From the NCBI RefSeq assembly GCF_945859705.1, contig NC_079135.1:125048551-125112550 (forward strand): a stretch of 64,000 bases of DNA, read 5' to 3'. This document shows positions 22,722-34,600 of this stretch, piece by piece. How positions within the stretch are numbered: position 1 is the first letter of the stretch; every line of letters begins with the position of its first letter. Origin of the DNA: Episyrphus balteatus. Taxonomy: Eukaryota; Arthropoda; Insecta; Diptera; Syrphidae. The translations under genes and the position numbers were made by a program. The notes beneath the pieces are model-generated. The model was not told the origin of the DNA. It saw only the letters and a list, made by a program, of their open reading frames with translations, and made no database searches.

Positions 22722-24260
22722 CTGTAATTAGAAATATTATAGCAATTATGAAAGTGATATGGGGGCAAAACATTTTTTAAAAAGTATAAAGCGTAACGAA
22801 TAAAAAAATTTAATAATAGTCATTCCATCGATATAATATTATGAGAGTGCGAAGCAAATTTTATGCGTAAGTACAACTCAGATCTGTCTATATTATGTTA
22901 TCGCAATAAAATTTATTATTCAAGGCCATTCGACTGAGGACGAGTAGAATGCTAATCATTTAGCGTGCTCTCATTGTTAATGTTTATTTTGTGACAGAAC
23001 AAGAATTGAAATGGATTTATTTTGATGTGTTTTTTGGAAAATTAGAAGATTGAGGTTTTGAATGCTAATTTTTTTTTTTCTGAAAAAGTTTTGGTATTCC
23101 CAAAATTTTTTAGCATTCAAATTACTTTTTTAATTTTATTTGTTCTATAGTAAAGTAATAGAAAAGTTATAAACTTTTTTACACAGAAATTAAATACACT
23201 CATTGATTTTGGTTTCCATTACAAATTTTTAAAAATAAATAATAATTGTTGGAAACATTAAAAAAATGTATTAAAAAAAAATATTTATTGCAATATTTTG
23301 CATTAAAATAAAAATTATTGCAAACAAAAAAATTTCGGCACTGAAAAAAAATTCAATGCAAAATGTGTGCATTACCTAAATTTTTTTTTAATGTTCTTCG
23401 AATTTCTTACAATTTTGAGTTTTTGACCTTATATTATCTTCATTATTATAGTTAAAATAGCTTATGTATTTTCAAATAGCCAAAATTATATGAAAATTCG
23501 ACGAATATTAAAAATAAAATATTTGATGCACACATTTTGCATTGATTTTTTTGTTCAATGCAACATTTTTTCGTTGCAATAAATATTTTTCTTAGTGCCA
23601 ATTTTTTTTATTCTAAACAAATATTTTTAAACTTGATTTTTTTTTTAAGTTAAAATTTTTCTTAAAGAATTAATTCTATTAAATACAATCATAAAAAACT
23701 CCCTTGGGAACCACAATCTTTATCAATAAATTTCTAATTTTGTAATAAAATTTGAATAATAAAAAGATAATTCTTATTAAAGAACAAAAAAAAACAAGTC
23801 CGCTTAGCTAATTAATTATTCCTGAAGTTTTAACGTTTCTTATTTCTATTTTTCAATTTAACTAATTAGATACCTAACGTTTTTACTTGTTACAATCCAC
23901 ATTACATTTTAAAGTTTTATTTTTTTTTTTTGCTAATTAACGTCATGTATAGATTGTAGTCTTAATCGTTTTGTATATCTCGATAGAATCATTTGATTGG
24001 GGTCAGGTGCAAGTGTTAGGTTAACTACACTCAGCGCCATAGAATTAAGGTTAAGAAGTATTTTATTTTATGTTATATTGAACCTCATTTCAATTTTAAT
24101 GCACATCAGGGAGTTTATTTTTTTTTTTTGTAAGACAACGATTAACTTTAAACTCATATTATTAAATACAGTTTAAGTAGTAACATTGTATGATATCTAT
24201 TATAAAAATACAACAACATTCAAACCGTTAACTTATTATAAATGTATTTGAACCAACAAA
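22722..24260. other. Upstream of ABCA, non-coding
   Basis: Contains the inverted repeat at 23270-23600. No ORF. May be intron if the distal first exon is real. Confidence 0.45.
23270..23600. repeat. Inverted repeat, probable small MITE
   Basis: Ends GGCACTGAAAAA (23337) and TTTTTCTTAGTGCC (23599) are inverse. CAATGCAAAATGTGTGCATT on the left pairs with AATGCACACATTTTGCATTG near 23530. The left side also has ATATTTATTGCAA outside GGCACTG that matches the inner right arm, implying a rearranged end. In the upstream region of ABCA. Confidence 0.6.
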
Positions 24261-25064
24261 AAATAAAATGCACGACTAGGTCGCACGAACTTGCTCTTAG
24301 AGTTAAAGTTGCTTAAATTGTTAAGACTTTTTATATAGAAATTTGGAAAAAAAATAAAATTCGTTTTTTAAAAAAATTAAATAAAATCTGAAATCAAATT
24401 GCCCTCCAAAACAAGTATGCAGTTTTGATTGATATATTAACATGCATTTTTAGAAAAAAAATTTTCAAAATCGTTAGAGCCGTTTTTTAAAAAACTAATT
24501 TTTTATAAATAATTTTTTAGAAAAAAAGTTCTAAAATAAAATTGGTATGCCATTTTGTAGAAATCTTTAATCAACATCTAAAAACAAAATTTCAAAAAAA
24601 TTCAATATCCCGTTTTCGAAAATTTGATTTTTCAAAAAAAAATTTTCAAAATTTTTTTAAAAATCCAAAAATTATTTTTTTCAAAATTTTATTTTTGGCT
24701 TATATTTAAATTATATAAATGCTTTTTCACAAAAAGTTTCGTTGAAATCGAATAAGCGGTTTCGGAGATAATCCGATTTGAAAAAAACGGTTCTATGGCA
24801 GGTACCGTTAATAATGATTTTCCAAAAAAAAATTTTTCATTAAAAGGTAGACCTTAACTTAAAACTAACGTTTGAATTTTTTAAACAAAATCGTTGGAGC
24901 CGTTTTCGAGATATTTCAATTTTACTAAAATCGGTATATGACAAGTACCGTTAATTTTGGTCCAAAAAAATTAATTCCAAAAACCCCTCTGGAGAGTCGC
25001 CAAATAACGCTACATACCAAGTTTGACATTAATCGGTCCATCCGTTTAGGCTGTAGGTCCTTAT

Positions 25065-25118
<54 letters not shown>

Positions 25119-25245
25119 GGACTTCCGGGACCCACTTTTTTGGCATTCTCTACCATCGTAATGTCATGGAAAAATGTTATCTCAACTTTTTTTTTTTTGT
25201 ACGAATGCATAACTTGATATATAGTACCTATATCGCAAGTAAAAA
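24261..25245 (-). repeat. Mini-me-like repeat, full copy upstream of ABCA
   Basis: Reverse orientation: from GTCGTGCATTTTATTT (24261 side) to ATACTATATATCAAG and ACTTGCGATATAGG (25245 side). Contains (AGAC)n of about 58 bp at 25060-25118. Highly similar to the copies at 2249 and 14525 without the tandem duplication. Confidence 0.85.
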
Positions 25246-26589
25246 GGAACGAATTGAGAACATTTTCCTTTTGGGAAATCGGTTAATTAAGAATGTAGGT
25301 AAGTTTGTAGTATATAAGAATATTTTAGGTTGAATGGTGTTTTTTTTCGAGGACGTAGTAAAATATATAATACGTCTCAAAAACCTAATGATTCGTTAGG
25401 AGTTTTAGTGTATAGACGTTCTATTTGTAATAAGAACCAGCCTTTCGGTGAAAGGGTGTTTTTTTTAAGGAAACAAAATTCTTAATCGAAATTGTGAAAG
25501 ATGTTTACAAATAAAAAAAAAACAATTTTCAACATATTGGCTGTAGATACGGTTAGTATTGGTAATTAAAATCAAATTTCTAAAACTAATAAATACTAAG
25601 TTCGAATATTAACGCTCCAGTAAATTGTTCAGAGAGAAAAAGTAAGTGAGGAAGTTGGAATTTTGATAATTTATAGTCAAATGTTCCAAACTCTGTAATT
25701 TTTTTTCAAAAAAGATAGAGCACAGTGGATTATTTTAAAATTACCGTTTTTCTGTTTCGAGTTTCCTGGCCTGTATATCTTCAAAAAGATGACATGCTCA
25801 TTTTCCAATGTCACAAACAAATCTCCTTTATATAATGGTGATTGTAAGACCGGTAAGAATGATCGAATTGTATTTTATGCAGTGTATTTAATGAACATTT
25901 AAGGGGAATTATGAAGAATAACTTAAAAATTTCTCCTTAAGCAAAAAAAATAATTTTGTTAATATGTTTCAAGAAGATTTTAACTGAATGAGAAGATATA
26001 AATATTTTTATAAAATAAATATGAAACACAATTATAGTTAATAGTTGGACCACTATGGCGTATACGTAACTTTTTTTTATATCTCTTTATGGACTCAAAT
26101 TGAAAAAAATCTGTTGCATTTTTGAGTCTTATGGTAGATTAAGAGATTGATAGTTTCACCGAAATTGAAAAAAGCAAAGACTTACAGAATGTTTGAATTC
26201 AAACAAATTTTTTTAAACAAATATTTTTTATTGTAGGCTTAAAAAAAAATTAAGAAAAGTCACCTGATTTGTAAAAGTGTTTGAATTAAATCTTCAAAAG
26301 TTTTAAAATGGTTTACCCAACTCCTTTTATTTAACAATTATTTTGCTGTAGTTATATTATTAAATTCGCTTGAATTTTGTAGTGCGCAATATATTGCAAA
26401 AATAAATTAAAAGTGGAAGAGTTGCCATCTTCCAACAGAACCACAGTCAAGGTTGCCACATACTAAGAAACAAATTAGTTTATCCTTATCGAGATTGAAT
26501 ACATATATTTTATAGGCACAAATAAAGGTAATGTTATTGCATTAACATTAATATTCAATTCAATTTTGGTTTTATGTAATTTGGGAAAA

Positions 26590-26960
26590 AAAGTTTCTTC
26601 GAGAGAAAGATTTTGTCCCATTTTGTAATCAAAATCGCTAGAGCCGTTTTCAATATTTCAACACTTATAAGATGTTTTCGTTACAACTAATATATTTAAA
26701 AACCAATTTTCAGAATTCCAAAAAAAAATCATCATCTGTATCAAATTTTTGTTTTTTTTTTTTTTGTCCGTGGGTAGATGTTGTATCAAATTTGAAGAAA
26801 ATCCATCACTCCAATGAAGGGAAAATGTGCGCAGAGTACAGAAAAATGCTCAGACTGGCGAAGAGCCTGACGAAAAGCCCTTTTTTTGTTTCTCCATCGC
26901 CGTAATGTTTGCTTTAACTAGAACCTCGTATTTTTTCCATACTCTGCCCTTAAGTGCAAA
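26590..26960 (-). repeat. Mini-me-like repeat, degraded fragment
   Basis: Matches the short subfamily at 38231-38779: AATCGCTAGAGCCGTTTTC, the AGAAAATCCATCACTCCAAT stretch corresponding to the core, and TCTCCATCGCCGTAATGTT. The short ORF over it is not a gene. Confidence 0.55.
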
Positions 26961-28798
26961 TGTTTAACTGTGTAATAGTTCACAGTAAACAAAATCAAAC
27001 ACTTAAATAAGGGCATTTTTAAAATTATATAAGGTTTGACAGATGTTCTAGGTACCTATATTTTATTGGTAGGTACTTTAAATATAATGAGGAATGAATA
27101 AATTACGCTTTATTTCTTAAATAAGAAAAACGTTAAATAATAAATTAAAACTTAAATTTAAAAAAATAAACAAAGTTTAACAAAAAATTAAAACAAAAAA
27201 AACTTTGCGAATAAAAACAAATTTATCACATTATTTTCCCAACGTTTCGTAAGTGCTTCTTATTCGCAGTGCTTTTTATTCGCATTTTCTTTATGTGGAC
27301 CAAAACAGCCTAACAACAGTGGAATAATTACATTAAAAAATTGGTCAAATTTAACAAATAATAAAAAAAACTTTGATTAAAATAAGGAAACTATAGAAAA
27401 AAAAATTAATAATCATTGATATCATCATTGAATAATTCTTGTCAAATTCTTTGGCACCTACTGTTTGCCGGTTCGATTGAAATGAAATCGAATACATTAT
27501 TTTTATTTAGAAACTTCTAAGTTCTAAACAAAAATGATCATATAGAAGGTCTTGGCTATACCCAAGACCAATAATGGTGTAGATTGAGTTTTGAGGAAAG
27601 ATTAATACCTCTAAACGTAGTAGAAACAACTTGCTATATGGTAAATAATAAAAAAAAAAACAAGGTGGTTATGTTTATAAATTTTACTACAAAATTGCAA
27701 TGTTTATGAATGAAAGTGCACATAAGCATGACCATAACCTGACATTGAAAATTGTTTTTATATTGAAATTGCGAAAAATATCTCGGTATCAAGTTCATAG
27801 AAAACTTATAATATGCCATTGCGTGCTAAATGACCAAACTTGTATTCGCCTAGAGCAATTCTATTTGATGTTCGTAGTAGCTTGACATAGTCATGACTTT
27901 GAACTCTATCTCATCGATTGTGGAAATCTGTGTTGTTTTATTTATTTATTTTTTTTTTCTCTTGAACTAGAACTTCATTTATATCCAAGATTCTTAACAT
28001 TGGTTTAGAGAACGAGAAGCCGAGAATAATGAGCTTACCGTGAGGAAATAAAAAAATATATCGCCAGTATAACAATCATTGGTAGTTAAGTTGAGACTTT
28101 TGATTTTTTGTTTGCAAATTTGAAATAGAAAAAGTTTTGTTGGGGTTCATTTGATTGTGCGTGATAAGGCGGTTTATAATAATAACGTTTTTTTATTTCC
28201 GAAGTGTGTGTATTCAAGTTGAGGAAATGATAAAGTTTTTAAACACGCCAGGGGGTTCCTACAAAACAAAGCTATGTATATAAAAGATTGCGCAATAATT
28301 TAGCCTTGTAATAATTATAATTAATGAAATTTAATATTTTTCTATAGTTAGAAAAATCTTCAAGTTGGCATATTGAACATCTTGCAACATTTCGTTAAAA
28401 ATAATAATTTTTTTTTTTCCTGATAATATTTGTCATACTCATAACCTTATGTTTTATTTTAATAATCTTTTGTAACTGCTTATATTACCTACATTTATGT
28501 ATTATATATATTTAAAAATTGTATTTGTTTTTAGATTAAAATATCAGCATGACGCATTTTGGATTAACTCATTTATTGATACAAATTGACATTATGAATC
28601 ACAAGCCCCTTATCAATAATAACTCAATATAATTTCTTAATCTTTACTTTTAAAAGCATTTGCCTTAGATTTTTTGTTTATTAAACTTTTGAAAATTTGG
28701 AATAGGAAATTACTCAGCAATAACTCTATGCGGAGATACAAATTTAATGAAGTGCTTTTCTTAGTGGAATCAAATCATCCTGTAGCACTGGACTCCCT

Positions 28799-28965
28799 GA
28801 TGACAAAAATACCCATGGCAGACATTTTAAGTGGTGCTAAATCCTCGGCAAACGGTCCCGAAAATGCAGTTTTTATGAAAATTGATGACAAAAATACCCA
28901 TGGCAGACATTTAAACCTCCGGCAGACGGTCCTGAAAATGCAGTTTTTCTGAAAATTGAAATTTA
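28799..28965. repeat. 85-bp imperfect tandem duplication
   Basis: GATGACAAAAATACCCATGG starts both units (28799 and 28884). Both continue GCAGACATTTAA and end GAAAATGCAGTTTTT. Both units contain several C/G-rich positions unlike the surroundings. Origin unknown; no stable reading frame across both. Confidence 0.85.
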
Positions 28966-30061
28966 CTATATGCATACCTAAACGAATTCACGAATAGGAT
29001 AATTTGTGCTTCAAAATGTATATGTTGCGAATGAACTTTTGAATGAACTCTTAAAATTTATGTAAAAAAAATATTTCTAGTCAAATTATAAATTCAGCTA
29101 TTCCGAAAAGTTTGAACAACTCTTTAAAAAAGTCGGAAACATAGTAAATTTTTTCAAAACTGTATTTTAAATACATAAGGTAAAATCTGAAGCCACGTAG
29201 TTTATTGATTGGTGAATCCCCCTCGAATTTTAGTAAATAGCTTGTAAAGAAAAGCAATTTATCATTAAAAAAAAACCGAGTATCGTTACTTTAACTTAAA
29301 CCCTCTAAACTCATTGGTTAGTCTTTTATTCGGAACTTCCTTCATTGATACCCGCTATTATGTGCTCTCTTTTGTCGCCTTCGGTGTCATATACGCGTAC
29401 CTGAGGTACCAGCCATTTTAAACATTTTCTTCGTAGATTTTGCAGGTGACGATCACTGATGAGTCTTTATGTCTTCTAAACTTTCTTTTAAAGCTTGTAT
29501 TTGTTGACTCCGCAGATGTCCTTTATTTTGGTCAACAATTTTCGAGTTTCTAGTCCTGGAGACTCACTTTTCCTCTATGAACCTAGCCTAACTTCCATAC
29601 GATTTTTTAACATTTTCGAATAGGTACTTGATATTAAGATCTTGATACCCTTTAATATTCTGTTTATTTGCTTCTTTAGTTTAGTCAATTATTTTAATTG
29701 ACTCAATTTTGGTTTATTGAAGATTATTGGTTCCTGGAAGATTATGAGATAAGGTGTTTTATTTGTTCGATGATTTATCTTTACAGTCATCAATAATGAG
29801 AATATAACTTCTTACTATACTATCACTTTCATGCCAGTGTTAGTAAAATGCATAGACTATTCCTTAAAATCTTGGCACTCATACTATTCTCAACAATTTC
29901 GAGAAAATCCTCTCACTGGCAATATTCACTTCAATCTATACTTTAGTGGGAATTCCGTACCCGATGTTTTTGTATTTTTATCCACTAAAATGAAATGCAC
30001 TAGGCCCAACTGGTTTGCACGTACTTTTTCTCGCAACAACTTGCTGATTATAAAAACCATG

Positions 30062-30345
30062 TCTAAATAAATTATAAAGAAATTTGGTTGATAAACGGGA
30101 AAAACCGACATAAAAAGACAGTTTTTTTTTCCGAAATCCCATTTAATTGTTAGTTGAGACTTTTGCGAAAAATTTAAAATGCAGTTTTATTGCAATTTCT
30201 TGTAAATTTACGTGTGCAAAGTTTAATCAAAATCGTTTGAGTCGTTTTCGAGAAAATTGCAATACCTTGAGATTTTTGTATCGGAGTTACACATTCCAAA
30301 CGAGTTATTAAAAAAAATCAAAAAAAAAAAAACAAAGAAATACAC
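30062..30345 (-). repeat. Mini-me-like repeat, internal fragment
   Basis: AAGTTTAATCAAAATCGTTT, then GAGTCGTTTTCGAGAAA and CCAAACGAG correspond to 38478-38570 of the short subfamily. Both ends and the microsatellite are missing. Confidence 0.55.
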
Positions 30346-31158
30346 TGTTCAAATTGAACAAACAAACCAAAAATCCTGCAAATGAAGCTTATTCAACATA
30401 AAACTTGACATTTTTCTGATTCTTCTGATTTTATTTTACAATAAGGTTGTTAACTATCTTCACTAGGTATTACATTTCACATCTAACAATTTTAATACAT
30501 TTGTAATACAACTTAATTTTAAAAATTTTTAAAGACCTATTTGACCTTGGAAAGTACTTTTGAACTTGTTCAACCACACAGAAGAAATATTTTATCAAAT
30601 TCAGCCAGAAAATATATGGCCATAAAACGGAGTTCAAATAATAAGTACATTTAAGCACAACACATCTCTCAGGGCAAAAGTAAAAGAAAATTGTTCTGAC
30701 CGCATTCAAGGTTTTAAGAAGAATTTAAATTTTAATAATTTTAAACCAGAATATGATTCACATTTTCGATTTTTATTTGCAGAGTTATAAACCACCACTA
30801 TATCTATACATGAATTCCTTCCTGGGGGCTTCTTGGCACAAAGAAAAAGACCAAGATTTTTTCAACAAGGTTTTAATATTCAAGTATGATTATATTTAAT
30901 AATGTCTTCAGAGCATAATAAAACAAAAGACGTTAGTATTTAAATTAATTTTTGTATATGTAACTTTTTGCACATCTTAAGATGGTAAAAACATGAAAAA
31001 AGAAAGACACAAGTTAGCGCAGTATACTATAATACATCTCGTGTTAAGTTAATATTTAACTCGTATTGTTAAAATAGCATAAGAAGGTGATGCTTCAAAA
31101 TTTGACATTTATGGTGTGAATGACATTGATAAAAGTATTAACGTAAATGGTCTCCGCG

Positions 31159-31647
31159 CAGGGGCATACACACCATTAGGGCAAGCGGTGCGATGCCCCG
31201 GGGCCCCCGACACGCCAGGGCCCCGTCTAGAGACAATGTAGAGAAGGCAACTTATTATAAAAGTGACGAAGCAAAAAGATAAGTTATTTGACATAATTCA
31301 CTTCGGACACAAGAGAGACAAATTATTTTTGATATTCTATAGTGTAATGCATAATGAATTGGTAGCCAGATACATACTATTTCATCTAAAGAAAAATGAT
31401 ACCTCAGGTGCCCCAAAAAAATAAATCGATTTTTTGAAAGAAAAATTATGTATTATCTTATTATGCCAAAAAATGTTACTTGAATAATCTTAGCGACCAA
31501 TAAATGGTACATCAGGGGCCCCAAAAACGAAGTAGGGCGTATACGTTCTTTTTTATTTGTTCTTATTTTCTATATTAAATCAAATATCAAAGACGCCCCA
31601 AAATTTAGTCTTGCCCCGGGGCCCCGGTAACTCAACGTACGTCTCTG
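31159..31647. mobile_element. hAT-family MITE, 489 bp, 8-bp TSD
   Basis: Left end CAGGGGCATACACACC; right end, reversed, CAGAGACGTACGTTGAG. TCTCCGCG is duplicated at 31151-31158 and 31648-31655. CAG(G/A)G(G/A)C(A/G)TA ends and an 8-bp duplication are diagnostic of hAT transposons. GCCCCGGGGCCCC occurs near each end (about 31194 and 31620), and the CAGGTGCCCC/CAGGGGCCCC motifs at about 31405 and 31509 look like subterminal repeats. Strikingly GC-rich against its surroundings. No transposase. Confidence 0.88.
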
Positions 31648-31655
31648 TCTCCGCG

Positions 31656-34600
31656 TGAACTCTCTGACGTCTAAATTTGTCCCAAAATTGTCAAGGCGTG
31701 TGATCGTTTGCGAAAAATGCTGTCAACGCATTGACAGTTATAATATAAGTTTAAATAATTTATTTGTGTCCATATATAAATGCGAAAATTCGAACAAAAA
31801 ACTATCTAATATTTATTTTTAGGCACTTTCCTTAAATCCAAAAATAAATCCCCGTTAGTTTATGCAGGGAAAATATTTTTTTCGAATTTCGTAGTTTTTA
31901 CACAAATTTGGTTATTTCCAAAAAAAAGTCACACTTTCAACATTAACAGCCAATAAAAAATTATTGGTACCATTTATTAGAAATATGATGTGCTTTTTCA
32001 TTAAATCAATATTTAAAAATTATGTTATAAGCTTCAAAAGAAGATAAATATAGTTTGTACAGCTTTTATGGGATCATTGTTGGTTTGTAATAGATTATGT
32101 CACATGGGACAACAAGGGGTTAATTTATTTTGGGAAAACTATAAAAAGAAATTTTGCAGTGTTTCAAAAGAACTAGCATAATCAATTTAGTGTTCAGAAA
32201 TCACTTCAATAATTTTACTGGCACCACTGCAATCTTCTATTTTTTAAACACAAGCTATGACTGGAAGTCTTGACTTTTGCCGACTTATTATTATTTGATA
32301 CTTTAACTGACAACAGAAGAGTCAATTATAAGCTCAACTAATCAACTACTGCCTCAAAGTGAAAACATGCGTAAAATAATTAGACAAAAATGTTTGGAAT
32401 TTAGTATTGGCTCGTTTCTAATCTTTTTCGGTGTCATTTTTAAATGTCACCTAGGGCAATGAACTAACGGATAATTTGGTCAGACATGAGTCACGACTCA
32501 CTTCCGAAAAGAGTTATAATTCCTCTCGGAGTTATGAACTGCAAAATATTTTCTATCTTCTGTTCTTCTCACAGTGGTGATTGATATGCGACCATTATTT
32601 CTAACAACAAAAATTGAGAAGAACAGATTAAACACGTGTGAAATTTACTCCAGATACAAAGAGACTCCATTGGTGTCTTGAAAAGTTATTAATCATTCTT
32701 AACACTTAACTTCATTACATGCTAGAGATTGAAATAAAAGAATCAAACAAAACTACTAGGTTAGGTAAGGTTACTTTACATTATTAAGTAACTATGTTAA
32801 TAATTCTAAAGTCTCATTTCAGACTATGCAGTTCTTAATTACAAAGTCAATTTTATTCTAACAATTTCAGTTACAAAACAATGCAAAAATTGTATTTTTT
32901 CTCATGAACCCCTTAATCAAAAATTTTGTATATGTATGTAATTTTCCTAAGGTTTGAGGCGATAAACTCACTGAGGAGGCGTTCTCTCACAGAAATCATG
33001 TCAAGAATGTCTTCTTTTTTCTAAGTCAGCAGTCATTATCATCATCATCAAACATCATCGTGATTTCGAATTGTAAAACTTATAGTTGTATTGTTTTGTT
33101 TTACCTTTTTAAGTTTTGTATTATTGTTAAATCAAATAGCATCGACCTCATTTTCATTTTACAAACTCTACAAAACAACAAATCGCAAAAAAAAATAAAA
33201 TAAACAAAAAACGGAAGCCTCTTTTCGTGCATCGCTAACTTTGGTCATTAATTGATGAGCTATCTATTGCCCATTTGGATTGTAGTAATGACTGACAAAG
33301 TCAGCCATTCAACATCAAATTAGCTTTGCATCGTAAAAGATTGACAGAGATGAACCCCATAAGATTGTTGTCAGTCAAATTGTTATTGGTTTCGCTGCTA
33401 ATTGTTGTATGGAAAAGTGGGATTGGGGTAGGTAGATAGTTAAAGTTCACTCATCCATCATGTCCGTAACAAATTGATTATCATTTAGTCGAGTGCAGTA
33501 AATTTTGACAGACTACTTTGTGTCAAATAGTCGTAAAATTCGACACCCTTGGATGTTTGTTTTGATGGAAGAGAGTGATATATTGCTGTGCTCTGTGCAG
33601 TTATATGGGGGGCCTTGCGGATAAAATTTAAATGACTTGTTAGCAAATTGACATTTACAGCGGCGTCCAGTCGTAAGAGACTATTTGATATTCAAAGGTT
33701 GTCAAAAAAAATGAATGACAAGTTTGTATCGCATTTCCATTAGTAATTTAAGACATAAGGAAATAGTTGTTATATGAAGTTGGGTGGGAGTGTCAGTTTA
33801 GCACGCATAGTTTTATAGAATCTTGTAGACGACTTCTAGTCTATGTAACTTAATGACTCTTAATGGTAATTATAATTTTTTTACTATTTATTTATTCTAA
33901 AGAATAGCGCCATAACTCGAAATTTCTAGTAAAAATTTAATGAGTCATGGAGTTTGTTCTATTGAACTTTTATTAAAAAACTATTGTCACAATTTTAAAG
34001 TTTGATCTTATTGTTCGTAAATAGTCATCTTCAGTCTTGTTGTTATTTGTACTGGGCCAATAAGATTACGTATAATTTTGACCTACTTCCTTTACAAAGG
34101 TTTGTTGGTTTTTTTTTAGGAAATATCTGGTTGAAGCTCTAATTAGGCTACTTTACATAATACATATAGAATTTTTTTTCTAATAATTGAAAAACAATTT
34201 CAATGTCAAAAAAAACTAAAGTGCCCCACAAAATATCTATTGCAAAATAAAAAGAATGCTACTTTATAAATTGTTTTGTTTACATTTTTAAGACACTTGA
34301 TCAAACAAATCCAAAATAAAAAAAGCAAAATATTCGTACACAAAAACAGCTATTATGAGAACGTGACAATATCACCATTTTTCAAGGCAAAGATAAAATA
34401 AATACGTTTTGAATTTGACTGAAGTTTAAAAATATATGTTAGGATATTTTTATGGCATATTTAAAATTCTTAAACAAATGTTCGTTATGTGTAAGCCAGA
34501 TAATAATTGTATTTAGGAGAAGTTAGAGAATAATTGAGTAAACTATGTATGATTGTATGTATGTAGATTTTCCAAAAAAAAAATCGAGATGAACATATAG

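Larger units (their letters stand above)
25246..31150. other. Gene-poor DNA
   Basis: AT-rich; repeat fragments at 26050, 26590-26960 and 30062-30345 and the tandem duplication at 28799-28965. Isolated frames of 60-90 codons (for example 29831-30070) show no family, no codon pattern and no splice context. Confidence 0.5.

Noticed and set aside
29831..30070. 79-aa ORF (MPVLVKCIDYSLKSWHSYYS...)
   Set aside because: No recognised family, no splice or promoter context, and a same-sized frame on the other strand; chance ORF in AT-rich DNA.
31109..31294. 61-aa ORF with GPGVSGAPGHRTACPN
   Set aside because: Lies across the GC-rich end of the hAT MITE; the GC-rich codons come from the TIR region.
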